A stretch of 64,000 bases of DNA from Micavibrio sp. (lineage in GTDB: Bacteria > Pseudomonadota > Alphaproteobacteria > Micavibrionales > UBA2020): positions 124,001-188,000 of the forward strand of contig JAPWJZ010000004.1 in the NCBI GenBank assembly GCA_028283745.1, in the 5' to 3' direction. Positions within the stretch are counted from its first letter, which is position 1. Each line of letters opens with the position of its first letter. The notes beneath the pieces are model-generated. The model was not told the origin of the DNA. It was given only the letters and a program-made list of their open reading frames with translations, and searched no databases. Both the position numbers and the translations under genes were made by a program. Shown in pieces: positions 8,194 through 17,245 of this stretch.

Positions 8194-9575
8194 CAGGCGG
8201 CCTCTTGCCCTTTCAGGTAAACGTGGTTGAGCATATCGACGCGGGTGACAAGGCCGACAAGCTTGTCGCCGTCCGTCACCAGAATAAGCGGGCTTTGCCG
8301 CATTTGCGCCGATGCTTCGGCAATTGATGTGGTTTTCGGCAGCATCAGGCCCGGTTCCCGCATAATGGCGGAAACGGGGCTGGCAAGCGAAAGCGCGCTG
8401 TTGTGCGTCAAGCCTTCCAGCAGCACGCGTTCATCAACAAGCCCGATGATGCGGCCGGCGTCATCCAGCACGGGTAGCTGCGACACATCGGCAAAGCGCA
8501 TGCGCTTGTAGGCGGTTTGCAGCGTATCGCCGGCGCGTACCACGACCATGTCGCCGGAATCATTGCGGCGGACGATAAGGTCTTCAATGGTGCCGGTGGC
8601 CGTGCGGTCGCTGAAGCCCTGCTCGGTCATCCAGAAATCGCTGAAGGTTTTGGACAGGTATTTATCCCCGCGGTCGCAGACAAAGCTGACAACGCGTTTG
8701 GGCGATTTTTGCTCGCGGCAATAACGCAGGGCGGCGGCAATAAGCGTGCCGGAAGACGGGCCTGCCAGAATGCCCTCGTTTTTGAGCAGCAGGCGGGCGG
8801 TGGCAAGGCTTTCTTCATCGGGAATGGAATAGGCTTTTTGCGTCAGTTTCATATCCAGAATGGCAGGCACAAAGTCTTCGCCGATGCCTTCGACCAGCCA
8901 TGACCCCGGTTCGGTCATTTTGCCGGTATTGATGAGCGGCGCAAGGATGGAACCGACAGGATCCGCCAGCACCATTTCAACATTGGGGTTAACGCGCTTC
9001 ATGAAGCGTCCGATGCCGGTAAGCGTGCCGCCGGAGCCGACGCCGCAGACAATGGCGTCAACATCGTGCTGCATCTGCTCCCAAATTTCGGGGGCGGTGG
9101 AAATTTCATGCGCCAGGGGGTTGGCGGGGTTGCCGAACTGGTTGACGTAGAAACCGCCGGTTTCGCCGGCAATGCGTTCCGCCATATCCTGATAATATTC
9201 AGGGTGACCCTTGTTCACGTCCGACCGCGTGACGCGGACATCCGCACCCAGGGCTTTGCAGTGGAAAATTTTCTCGCGCGACATTTTATCCGGCACGATA
9301 AGGATGATTTTATAACCTTTCAGGATGCCGATCAGCGCAAGGCCAAGGCCGGTATTCCCCGCGGTTGCTTCCACAATGGTGCCGCCGGGTTTCAGGCGGC
9401 CGTCTTTTTCCGCCGCTTCGATCATGGTGCGGGCAATGCGGTCTTTGATGGAGCCACCGGGGTTTTGCGATTCAAGCTTCAAAAAAAGCTGGCAGGGGCC
9501 GGTATCAATACGGGTCACCTCGACCATGGGGGTATTGCCAATGAGCTGCAAAACACCGGGGGCGTGCTGTTTCAT
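8193..9575 (-). CDS. Cystathionine beta-synthase with CBS domain pair
   Basis: About 460 residues. The N-terminal fold-type II PLP domain has the lysine in GGSIKDRIAR (K44) and the EATAGNTGLGLA substrate loop. The C-terminal 120 residues form two CBS motifs, a regulatory module that binds adenosyl ligands in related enzymes. It would condense serine and homocysteine to cystathionine, the first step of reverse transsulfuration. The ATG at 9575 is preferred over the longer frame because GGAAGG lies upstream and the homologous start KQHAPGVLQLIGNTP fits. It is coupled to the gamma-lyase gene by a one-base overlap and divergent from cysE. An O-acetylserine-dependent role cannot be excluded. Confidence 0.9.
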   Translation of the reverse strand: MKQHAPGVLQLIGNTPMVEVTRIDTGPCQLFLKLESQNPGGSIKDRIARTMIEAAEKDGRLKPGGTIVEATAGNTGLGLALIGILKGYKIILIVPDKMSREKIFHCKALGADVRVTRSDVNKGHPEYYQDMAERIAGETGGFYVNQFGNPANPLAHEISTAPEIWEQMQHDVDAIVCGVGSGGTLTGIGRFMKRVNPNVEMVLADPVGSILAPLINTGKMTEPGSWLVEGIGEDFVPAILDMKLTQKAYSIPDEESLATARLLLKNEGILAGPSSGTLIAAALRYCREQKSPKRVVSFVCDRGDKYLSKTFSDFWMTEQGFSDRTATGTIEDLIVRRNDSGDMVVVRAGDTLQTAYKRMRFADVSQLPVLDDAGRIIGLVDERVLLEGLTHNSALSLASPVSAIMREPGLMLPKTTSIAEASAQMRQSPLILVTDGDKLVGLVTRVDMLNHVYLKGQEAA

Positions 9576-9675
9576 GACGGCCTTCCAAAAAATGTAATAA
9601 AAACGGCCTGATGCTATCGCCTTTCCGGCGAAAAGGCAACCTCTCAAAACCCCGGTGAAACACCCGAATAAGCGC

Positions 9676-9703
9676 GTGACATCAGGCAGTTAATGGGTAT
9701 TAT
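9676..9703 (+). promoter_or_regulatory. Candidate promoter for cysE, possibly leaderless
   Basis: GTGACA at 9676-9681 and TATTAT at 9698-9703 are separated by 16 bases. The cysE ATG at 9710 is only six bases after the -10 and no Shine-Dalgarno precedes it, so transcription may begin at or next to the A of the ATG. Confidence 0.4.
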
Positions 9704-9709
9704 AAAGCC

Positions 9710-10471
9710 ATGTCCACGACCGACGCTTTAAAAAGCGGTGCCAGCACCGCACTCTGGCCTGCATTGAAGGATGAGGCCGCTTGCCTTGCCGCGGCGGATG
9801 CTGCGCTGCAGCCGTTAATGGACGACGTCATCACCTCCGCCAGCGGGCTGTTTGACGCGCTTGCCCGCCACCTGTCGCACAAACTGCAAAACCGCCACCT
9901 GCCGGAAGGGCTGCTGATGCACCTGTTCCGCGATTACGCGCTGGCGCGGACGGAAGCTGAAGCTGAAGCGATTATTGAAGCCGATCTGCGCATCATCCAA
10001 AGCCATGATCCCGCGGCCCGCGACTGGGTGGTGCCGTTCCTGTTCTTCAAGGGCTTTCATGCGCTGCAGTGCCACCGGCTGGCGCATTACCTGTGGGGCG
10101 TTGACCGCCAGCATTTGGCGTTGTACCTGCAGAACCGCATTTCCGATTTGTTCGGGGTGGATATTCACCCCGCCGCACGCATCGGCCGCGGCGTGATGAT
10201 GGACCACGCCACCGGCATTGTCATCGGCGAAACCGCGGTTGTGGAAGATGATGTGCTGATGTGGCATAGCGTCACCCTTGGCGGCCGCAGCCTTGAGGGC
10301 GGCGACAGGCACCCCAAAATCCGCAAAGGCGCGGCCCTGGGCGCGAACAGCACCATCATCGGCAACATTGACATCGGCGAAAATGCCAAGGTTGCCGCTG
10401 GCAGCGTGGTGATTGCCGATGTTCCCGCCAATGCCACCGCCGTTGGCGCCCCTGCCCGCATTATTATTTAA
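9710..10471 (+). CDS. cysE: Serine O-acetyltransferase
   Basis: Acetylates serine with acetyl-CoA to O-acetylserine, the committed step of cysteine biosynthesis. The protein is 253 residues. It has an N-terminal helical domain (about 1-140) followed by a left-handed beta-helix of hexapeptide repeats (about 145-250), including HPAARIGRGVMMDHATG, WHSVTLGGR and the KVAAGSVV region. It is divergent from the CBS gene and probably the first gene of a pair with the FAD protein. The start lacks a ribosome site and sits immediately downstream of a promoter-like -10. It contributes acceptor for the sulfide that the cysDNC genes at 20-22.8 kb would help produce. Confidence 0.93.
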   Translation: MSTTDALKSGASTALWPALKDEAACLAAADAALQPLMDDVITSASGLFDALARHLSHKLQNRHLPEGLLMHLFRDYALARTEAEAEAIIEADLRIIQSHDPAARDWVVPFLFFKGFHALQCHRLAHYLWGVDRQHLALYLQNRISDLFGVDIHPAARIGRGVMMDHATGIVIGETAVVEDDVLMWHSVTLGGRSLEGGDRHPKIRKGAALGANSTIIGNIDIGENAKVAAGSVVIADVPANATAVGAPARIII

Positions 10472-10472
10472 C

Positions 10473-11798
10473 GTGCCGCCGCAAGAAGCTGGCAGTTTCA
10501 CCTCGAATGACGTCGCCATCATCGGCGGGGGGTTTTCTGCGCTCGCGACACTGGCGAATATTGTACAGCGGCGCGATAAGCCAATGTCCATCTGCGTCGT
10601 TGCCCGCGGCGGTTTACGCGATTTTGGCCCCGCCTATTCAACGCCGCGCCATGAACACCTATTAAACGTGCGGGCGGGCGGCATGAGCCTTTGGCTCGAT
10701 AACCCCGCGCATTTTGCCGAATGGTGCAAAGCCGAAGGCATTGACGGCGCAAGCCCCGCCGCCTTTATGCCGCGCGTGGTTTACCACAAGTACCTGCAGG
10801 AAATTCTGGATAGCACGCTGGCACTGGCGAAAGAAAAGTTCATTACAGTAACGGTGCTGGATGATGTGGCGGTTGCTGTAAATTCCGGCTATGCCGTTTC
10901 CCTGCAATCCGGCAGGATCGTTCAGGCCAAACACATCGTTCTTGCCCTGGGCAATAGCCTGCGCGCGCAACAGCAGGCGGATATAGCCGGCCTCGTCACC
11001 GACCCCTGGCACTATGATTACACGCAGCTGCCCGCCAATGGCGCCGTTGCCGTTATTGGCAGCGGCTTGACGGCGGTGGATGCAATGATCAGCTTGCTCA
11101 CCGCCGGGTGGCAGGGAAAAATTATCTGCCTATCGGGCCATGCGCTGCTGCCGCGCCCGCACCTTGATATGGTGGATGCCACCCGTATGCCAAAGCTGAT
11201 GGCGCAAGATTTTGTAGATAAACCCCTGTCAAAGCTGCTGCACAACCTGCGTGCCGTTGCAAAACCCCTTGGCGCGGAATGGCCTTATGCGATTGACGCC
11301 CTGCGCCCGCTGACCCAGATCATCTGGCGGAACCTTGCGCCGCATGACCGCACGCGCCTTGCGGGCAGGCACTTCGCGCTCTGGAACATCCACCGCCACC
11401 GCGCCGCGCCGGAAATTTACCGCCAGCTGGATGCCGCGATGAAACGCGGCCAGCTGCAACTGGTGAAGGCGCATGCCACCGGCTATGCCCCCGAAAATGG
11501 CGGCATCAAAATATCCCTGCAGCGCGGCAATCATATGCATGTTGACCGCGCCTTCGTTTGCACCGGCATTGGCTATGGCGCCGGCGAAAACCCGTTGCTG
11601 CGCGCCATGATGCAAGCAAGCTTATTGCCGCAGGACGGCATGACAGCCGATGAAACCTTCCGCGTCGGCGGCACGGAAAGCCGCGGCATTTACGCGTTGG
11701 GCGCGCCGCTGTTCGGACAGTTATTTGAAACCACCGCCGTGCCGGAACTGCGCATGCAGGCCGATAAAATTGCCCGCGTGCTTGCCGCACACATTTAA
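10473..11798 (+). CDS. FAD/NAD(P)-binding oxidoreductase-like protein
   Basis: About 441 residues. A Rossmann dinucleotide-binding motif VAIIGGGFSALA is close to the N-terminus and a second, VAVIGSGLTAVD, lies mid-protein. This arrangement resembles the FAD-NAD(P)-binding family (NAD_binding_9 type), whose substrates are mostly unknown. Also conserved-looking are FGPAYSTP and HLLNVRAGGMSLWLD near the N-terminus. The likely start is GTG at 10473, just after the cysE stop; TTG (10413) and ATG (10419) starts inside cysE are also open. The tight spacing suggests co-expression with cysE, but I cannot assign a reaction. Confidence 0.8.
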   Translation: MPPQEAGSFTSNDVAIIGGGFSALATLANIVQRRDKPMSICVVARGGLRDFGPAYSTPRHEHLLNVRAGGMSLWLDNPAHFAEWCKAEGIDGASPAAFMPRVVYHKYLQEILDSTLALAKEKFITVTVLDDVAVAVNSGYAVSLQSGRIVQAKHIVLALGNSLRAQQQADIAGLVTDPWHYDYTQLPANGAVAVIGSGLTAVDAMISLLTAGWQGKIICLSGHALLPRPHLDMVDATRMPKLMAQDFVDKPLSKLLHNLRAVAKPLGAEWPYAIDALRPLTQIIWRNLAPHDRTRLAGRHFALWNIHRHRAAPEIYRQLDAAMKRGQLQLVKAHATGYAPENGGIKISLQRGNHMHVDRAFVCTGIGYGAGENPLLRAMMQASLLPQDGMTADETFRVGGTESRGIYALGAPLFGQLFETTAVPELRMQADKIARVLAAHI

Positions 11799-11805
11799 GC
11801 CTATA

Positions 11806-12420
11806 TCACGCGGATTCTTTAATGCCCTTGGCGATGGCACGCAGCTGCTTCAGGTGAATGACGGCATGCATGGGCAATATCCAGTGCCATTGGCGGGCGG
11901 TGAAGGCGCCAAACCATGGGTGGTCGAGTTTCGCGGTTGAATCGCGGTTCGTCACCTTTGCGTCAATGTCTGCCATCACGCTATCGGCAAAGGTGGTAAA
12001 GCTGGCCAGCGCATCGGCGGGCGTGCCGTTGCCGGCAGGCTTAACGCTGGCAGTATCCGGTTTGATATTCGGCACCGTGCCGTTGCCAAGCGCCACGATG
12101 ATATTGCGAACGCCCGTGCCGACGATAACCATATGCTCCAGCGTCATGGCGGCCGACCAGTAACGGGAACTATTTTCCAGCCCCATTTGCGGCGGCACCA
12201 GCACGCGGCGCGACAGGTCGCTTGCGGGAATACCGGCAACCGCATCCAGAATTTTATCGTTCAGCTTGCGAAGACTGGCAACGTCCGCCTCCCAGCCGGG
12301 TTTGGCGGCCAGAAAAGGCTTCACGTAAAGACGCAGCAGCAGCTGCTGCCCCAGCGGCAGGCCCGCGCCGGGTTTATCCAACGTGGCGATGACGGCGGCG
12401 TCTTTATCTGCCTGCGTCAT
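11806..12420 (-). CDS. DinB-like (DUF1569-type) protein
   Basis: A 204-residue mainly helical protein. Conserved-looking histidines in TLEHMVIVG and in the C-terminal MHAVIHLKQL match the pattern of DinB/YfiT-like metal-binding four-helix bundles, some of which are thiol-dependent transferases. No signal peptide is present. Its ATG overlaps the TGA of the outer-membrane factor gene by four bases (ATGA), so it is translationally coupled to the efflux operon as its last gene. A detoxification role (for example thiol conjugation of the pump's substrates) is inference only. It converges on the FAD protein with a 7-base gap. Confidence 0.7.
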   Translation of the reverse strand: MTQADKDAAVIATLDKPGAGLPLGQQLLLRLYVKPFLAAKPGWEADVASLRKLNDKILDAVAGIPASDLSRRVLVPPQMGLENSSRYWSAAMTLEHMVIVGTGVRNIIVALGNGTVPNIKPDTASVKPAGNGTPADALASFTTFADSVMADIDAKVTNRDSTAKLDHPWFGAFTARQWHWILPMHAVIHLKQLRAIAKGIKESA

Positions 12421-14036
12421 TTATTCAACGGCACATCGGTTGCGGGTTTCAGGTTGAACTTGAACTTGCCGGCAGGTTTTTCGGCGGCGGGCGCTGCCTG
12501 TTGAACCGCCGTTGCGGGCGCGGGCGCAGCCGCGAGCGGTGCGGGCGCCACGTCAACGGCACCCGTTTCGCCGGCGCTGACAGGAACGTCCGCCGGCGCA
12601 TCCCAGCTGCCGCCAAGCGCGCGGATCAGGCGGATGGTGGCGGAAAGGCGCGCCTGCTGTACCTGCACTTCGCTGCGCTCGGTCGCAAGCGCGTCGCGGC
12701 GGGCCGAAATGGTTTCAAGATAGCCAAGGTCCCCGCTGTCATAGCGCAGCGTGGCAATTTTTTCGGCCTGCCGTGCAGCGTCGGTCGCGGTTTGCTGCGC
12801 CTGCGCCTGTGCGGAAAGCGACTTCAGCTGCGTCAGGCTGTCTTCCACGTCGCGGAAGGCTTCCAGCACCTGTTCACGGTATTTCGCCACGTATTCGTCA
12901 TATGTGGCGCGGCTGGCCGCAAGGTTGGCGGTGTTGCGCCCGCCCGTGAAGATGGGCAGCGACATGCTGGGGCCGATAGACCACGTGCGGCTAGACCATT
13001 TGAACAGGTCGGGCAGACGGGTTGATTCAAAACCACCCGTGCCGGTCAGCGAAATGCGCGGGAAGAATGCGGCCTTGGCAACGCCAATACCGGCATTTGC
13101 AGCCGCAAGGTCATGCTGCGCTGCCGAAATATCCGGGCGACGTTCCAGCACCGACGACGGAATGCCGGCGGGAATGACGGGGATTTGCGCGGTCAGAGGT
13201 TTTTTCTCGAATGTGAAGTCGGCGGGCGCCTTGCCGATCAGCACGGCAAGCGCGTGTTCCATGACCTGGCGGTCGCTTTGCGCCTGTTGCAGCTGCGTGC
13301 GCGTGGTTTCAAGATCAACGACGTTGGAGGACAAATCAAGCTCGGTAATCGTGCCGGTAGTCACGCGCTTGCGCAGAATATCCACGCTGTCGGACCGGAC
13401 CTGCACGCCACGCTCGAGAATATTGATTTCGCGGTCGAGGGCCTGAAGGCCGAAGTACATATCGGCAACATCGGCCTGCAATGCAAGGCGCATGCTTTGC
13501 AGCGTTTCCTGCGCCGACAAGGCCTCGTCAATCGCCGCTTTGCGCTGGTTGCGCACGGTGCCGAAAAGGTCGATTTCATAGCTGAGGCCAAAAATGGTGC
13601 CAATGTCGTTCTGCACGGGGAACGTGGCCGAGCCCGCGGGCACCCCCGCCTGCGCCGCGTTGATCTGGCGGCGCGCGGCAGAGGTGGTGTTGTCAATCTG
13701 CGGCCACAGGTAGCTGCTGGCAACCTGTGCTGCCGCCCTTGCCTGTTGAACGCGCGCGACCATGGCTTTCAGGTTTTCGTTGCCAGCCTGCGCGCTGTCT
13801 TCCAGCGTGTTCAGGTTTTCATCGCCAAACACGCGCCACCATTCACCGCGCGGCAGCGCGGCGGAAGGCTGGCCAACTTTCCAGCTGCCCGCTTCTTCAG
13901 GCGAGAGCTGGGGCAAGGGCGCGGCTTCCTTGAAGCTGCCGGTGCCAAAGCCGGGAATGTGCATTTTGGGCGCAAGGTCGCAGCCCGCAAGTGCGGTCGT
14001 CAGCAGCAGGACGGCGGCGAATTTAGTGGCCTTCAT
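12417..14036 (-). CDS. RND efflux outer-membrane factor, NodT/OprM-type lipoprotein
   Basis: The TolC-like channel of a tripartite pump, about 539 residues. The N-terminus has a lipoprotein signal peptide with lipobox LAGC (Cys19). Two duplicated outer-membrane efflux repeats follow, with typical YEIDLFG and helical coiled-coil segments. The last 60 residues are an unusual Ala/Pro-rich tail after the GGSWD motif. ATG at 14036 gives a proper signal peptide and overlaps the end of the RND gene by 14 bases. The frame is open upstream to 14072. It is coupled to the DinB-like gene downstream. Confidence 0.92.
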   Translation of the reverse strand: MKATKFAAVLLLTTALAGCDLAPKMHIPGFGTGSFKEAAPLPQLSPEEAGSWKVGQPSAALPRGEWWRVFGDENLNTLEDSAQAGNENLKAMVARVQQARAAAQVASSYLWPQIDNTTSAARRQINAAQAGVPAGSATFPVQNDIGTIFGLSYEIDLFGTVRNQRKAAIDEALSAQETLQSMRLALQADVADMYFGLQALDREINILERGVQVRSDSVDILRKRVTTGTITELDLSSNVVDLETTRTQLQQAQSDRQVMEHALAVLIGKAPADFTFEKKPLTAQIPVIPAGIPSSVLERRPDISAAQHDLAAANAGIGVAKAAFFPRISLTGTGGFESTRLPDLFKWSSRTWSIGPSMSLPIFTGGRNTANLAASRATYDEYVAKYREQVLEAFRDVEDSLTQLKSLSAQAQAQQTATDAARQAEKIATLRYDSGDLGYLETISARRDALATERSEVQVQQARLSATIRLIRALGGSWDAPADVPVSAGETGAVDVAPAPLAAAPAPATAVQQAAPAAEKPAGKFKFNLKPATDVPLNK

Positions 14037-17000
14037 GATGAGCCCCCTCAGGGTTGCCAATGGTGGATGCAATGTGGTGGCCGGTCAGCTTGCCGCCCGC
14101 GATCGTCCGCAGGATAACATAGAAGACAGGCGTCAGGAACAGGCCCAGGAACGTCACGCCCAGCATGCCGGAGAACACGACGATACCGATGGCGTGGCGC
14201 ATTTCAGCGCCCGCGCCGCTCGAGAAGACCAGCGGCAGAACCCCCATGATGAACGCGAAGGACGTCATTAAAATGGGGCGGAGGCGAAGGCGGCTTGATG
14301 TCAACGCCGCATCCAGCACCGTCTTGCCCTGCATTTCCAGTTCCCGCGCGAATTCCACGATAAGAATGGCGTTCTTGCAGGCAAGGCCGACGAGGACGAT
14401 AAGCCCGATTTGGGTAAAGATGTTGTTATCGCCGTGCGTGACGAATACGCCGAAGATACCGCACATCAACACCACCGGCACGATCAGGATGACCGCGAGC
14501 GGCAGCATGAGGCTTTCATACTGCGCCGCCAGCACGAGGAAGACGAGCAGGACGCAGAGCGGGAAGATGAACACAGCCGTGTTGCCCGCCAGAATTTGCT
14601 GGTACTTCAGGTCCGTCCATTCGTAATCCATGCCCTGCGGCAGCGTTTCCTTCAGGATTTTCAGCATTTCCGTTTCAGCAAGGTCGGACGAAATGCCGGG
14701 TGCGGGGCCACCGTTGATTTCGGCGGTGCGGTACAGGTTGTAACGCTGCGCGCTGTCGGGGCCGTAGCTTTGCTTTACCGTGACCATGGAGCCGAGCGGC
14801 ACCATTTCGCCTGCGGTGTTGCGGGTTTTCAGCTGCGCAATGTCGTTCGGCTCATCGCGGAACTGCGAATCCGCCTGCGCGATCACCTGGTAGGTGCGGC
14901 CGAAACGGTTGAAGTCGTTGATGTAGAGCGAGCCGAGGTAGACCTGCATGGTGCTGAAAATATCCGTTACCGGCACGCCCAGCTGTTTTGCCTTGGCGCG
15001 GTCGACGTCGACGAACAGCTGCGGCACGTTGATCTGGAAGCTGGAGAAGACGTTGGCGAGGATGGGGTCCTGCCATGCCTTCATCTGCACGCCCATGACG
15101 GCTTTTTGCAGTTCTTCATAGCCAAGGTCGGCATGATCCTCGATCTGGAGACGGAAGCCGCCGATGGTGCCAAGACCGTTGACGGCAGGCGGCGGGAATA
15201 CGCCGATAAAGCCGTCTTCAATCGCGCCCATTTTCTTCATGAGCGTGCCTGCGATGTTCAGGCCATACAGGTCGGGGGTCTTGCGCTCCTCAAACGGCTT
15301 TAGGGAGAAGAAGACGATACCCGCGCTCGAGCTGTTGGCAAAGCCGTTGATGGACAGGCCCGGGAAGGCAACTGCACTTTCAACGCCCGGCGTTTCAAGC
15401 GCAATCTGGCTCATGCGGCGGATAACGGCATCCGTGCGCTCGAGGCTTGCGCCCGAAGGCAGCTGCGTGAAGCCGACAAGATACTGTTTATCCTGCGTCG
15501 GCACGTAGCCGGTGGGCACGATGCGGATCAGGAAGACGGCCGCGGCGGCGATGCCGACGTAGAACAGCAATGCAATGGTCTTCTGGCGCGTCACTCGGCT
15601 AAGCAGCCAGTGATAGCCGTTGGCGGCGGCCTTGAACATTCTGTTGAAGCCGCGGAAGAACCAGCCCAGCAGGAAGTCAAGCACGCGCGAGAAACGGTCG
15701 CCCGCCTCATCATGCCCGTGCAGCAGCAGCGCCGCCATGGCCGGCGACAGCGTCAGCGAGTTAAACGCGGAAATAACCGTCGAGATCGCAATGGTCAGCG
15801 CGAACTGGCGATAGAACTGGCCGGTGAGGCCGCTGATGAAGGCAAGCGGCACGAAGACGGCGCAAAGCGTGAGGGCGATGGCGATAATGGGGCTGCTCAC
15901 CTCCTCCATTGCTTTATAGGCGGCGTCGCGCGGTTTTAGCCCGTCCTCGATGTTCCGCTCCACGTTCTCGACGACGACGATCGCGTCATCGACGACAATC
16001 CCGATGGAAAGGACAAGGCCGAACAGCGTCAGGTTGTTGATGGAGAAGCCGAAGGCGTGCATGACCGCAAACGTACCCACAACCGAAACCGGCACCGCCA
16101 GCAGCGGGATAATGGACGCGCGCCATGTCTGCAGGAAGACGATAACCACGATAACGACGAGAGAGATCGCCTCCAGCAGCGTTTCAACGACGGAGTCGAT
16201 ACTCGCCTGCACGAAGCGGGTCGGGTCATAGACGATGCTGTAGTCGACACCCTGCGGGAAGTTCTTTTTCAGCTCCGCCATGGTGGCGCGGGCTTCGTTG
16301 GACAGCTGGATGGCGTTAGAGCCGGGCGACTGGAAGATGGCGATGGCCGCGGCCTGCTTGTTGTCAAGCAGGGAGCGCAGCGCATACAGGTTCGCGCCCA
16401 TTTCAATGCGCGATACGTCACGCAGGCGCGTGATACCGCCGGTGGGCGATGTTTTCAGGATAATATCGCCGAACTGTTCTTCGGACTGCAGGCGCCCTTG
16501 CGCGTTGATCAGCAGTTCAAAGGCATTGTCGCCCTTGTTGGGTTGGCCGCCAATGACGCCGCCCGCAACTTGCACGTTTTGTTCGCGGATTGCATTGGTG
16601 ACGTCCGTCGCGCTGAGACCCAGCTGGGCGATTTTATTCGGGTCCAGCCAGATACGCATGGCGTAATCACCACCGCCGAACAGCAGCACTTCGCCGGCGC
16701 CGGGCAGGCGCGTCAGGCGATCTTTAATATTGAGCGCGGCGAAGTTGCGCAGGTAGTTGGTGTCATAGCGCCCGTCCGGCGAGGTAATGTGGACGACAAG
16801 CGTGATGTTGGGGGAGCTTTTGGCGGTGGTGATGCCCAGCTGGCGGACGATGTCCGGCAGGCGCGATTCTGCCTGCGCCACGCGGTTCTGCACCAGCTGC
16901 TGCGCAAAGTCGGGGTCGGTGCCCAGCTTGAAGGTAACGGTCAGCGCCATGTTGCCGTCGGCGGTGGACTGCGACGAAATGTACAGCATGTTTTCCACGC

Positions 17001-17217
17001 CGTTGATCTGCTCTTCCAGCGGGGTTGCCACGGTTTCGGCAATAACCTTCGGGTTTGCGCCTGGGTACTGCGCCCGCACGACGACGGACGGCGGCGCAAC
17101 CTCGGGGTATTCCGAGATGGGGAGCAAGGGCATGCAGATGATGCCCGCCATCAGAATCATGATCGACAGCACCGCCGCAAAAATCGGGCGGTCGACGAAA
17201 AAGCGTGAAATATTCAT
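14023..17217 (-). CDS. RND multidrug efflux permease (HAE1/AcrB-type)
   Basis: A 1064-residue inner-membrane proton-driven transporter of the hydrophobe/amphiphile efflux family. It starts MNISRFFVDRPIFA, typical of AcrB/MexB. The proton-relay aspartates are visible in IGIVVDDAIVVVEN (TM4, near residue 405), and the matching lysine in GLACKNAILIVEFA (TM10). Length and the two large periplasmic loops are standard. It lies 28 bases downstream of the adaptor gene and overlaps the outer-membrane factor start. Substrates would be lipophilic drugs, detergents or metabolites, which the sequence does not specify. Confidence 0.96.
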   Translation of the reverse strand: MNISRFFVDRPIFAAVLSIMILMAGIICMPLLPISEYPEVAPPSVVVRAQYPGANPKVIAETVATPLEEQINGVENMLYISSQSTADGNMALTVTFKLGTDPDFAQQLVQNRVAQAESRLPDIVRQLGITTAKSSPNITLVVHITSPDGRYDTNYLRNFAALNIKDRLTRLPGAGEVLLFGGGDYAMRIWLDPNKIAQLGLSATDVTNAIREQNVQVAGGVIGGQPNKGDNAFELLINAQGRLQSEEQFGDIILKTSPTGGITRLRDVSRIEMGANLYALRSLLDNKQAAAIAIFQSPGSNAIQLSNEARATMAELKKNFPQGVDYSIVYDPTRFVQASIDSVVETLLEAISLVVIVVIVFLQTWRASIIPLLAVPVSVVGTFAVMHAFGFSINNLTLFGLVLSIGIVVDDAIVVVENVERNIEDGLKPRDAAYKAMEEVSSPIIAIALTLCAVFVPLAFISGLTGQFYRQFALTIAISTVISAFNSLTLSPAMAALLLHGHDEAGDRFSRVLDFLLGWFFRGFNRMFKAAANGYHWLLSRVTRQKTIALLFYVGIAAAAVFLIRIVPTGYVPTQDKQYLVGFTQLPSGASLERTDAVIRRMSQIALETPGVESAVAFPGLSINGFANSSSAGIVFFSLKPFEERKTPDLYGLNIAGTLMKKMGAIEDGFIGVFPPPAVNGLGTIGGFRLQIEDHADLGYEELQKAVMGVQMKAWQDPILANVFSSFQINVPQLFVDVDRAKAKQLGVPVTDIFSTMQVYLGSLYINDFNRFGRTYQVIAQADSQFRDEPNDIAQLKTRNTAGEMVPLGSMVTVKQSYGPDSAQRYNLYRTAEINGGPAPGISSDLAETEMLKILKETLPQGMDYEWTDLKYQQILAGNTAVFIFPLCVLLVFLVLAAQYESLMLPLAVILIVPVVLMCGIFGVFVTHGDNNIFTQIGLIVLVGLACKNAILIVEFARELEMQGKTVLDAALTSSRLRLRPILMTSFAFIMGVLPLVFSSGAGAEMRHAIGIVVFSGMLGVTFLGLFLTPVFYVILRTIAGGKLTGHHIASTIGNPEGAHHEGH

Positions 17218-17245
17218 GGCCGGTCTCTGTCCTTAACTATTCTTA

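Noticed and set aside
6868-8220. 450-codon plus-strand frame opposite the cystathionine gamma-synthase gene
   Set aside because: It lies against a PLP enzyme with an unambiguous lysine motif and has no recognisable content.
10413-10472. Upstream TTG/ATG starts for the FAD protein inside cysE
   Set aside because: They would add a Pro/Leu-rich stretch not seen in such proteins, and lie in the cysE C-terminal codons; GTG at 10473 is more plausible, though unproven.
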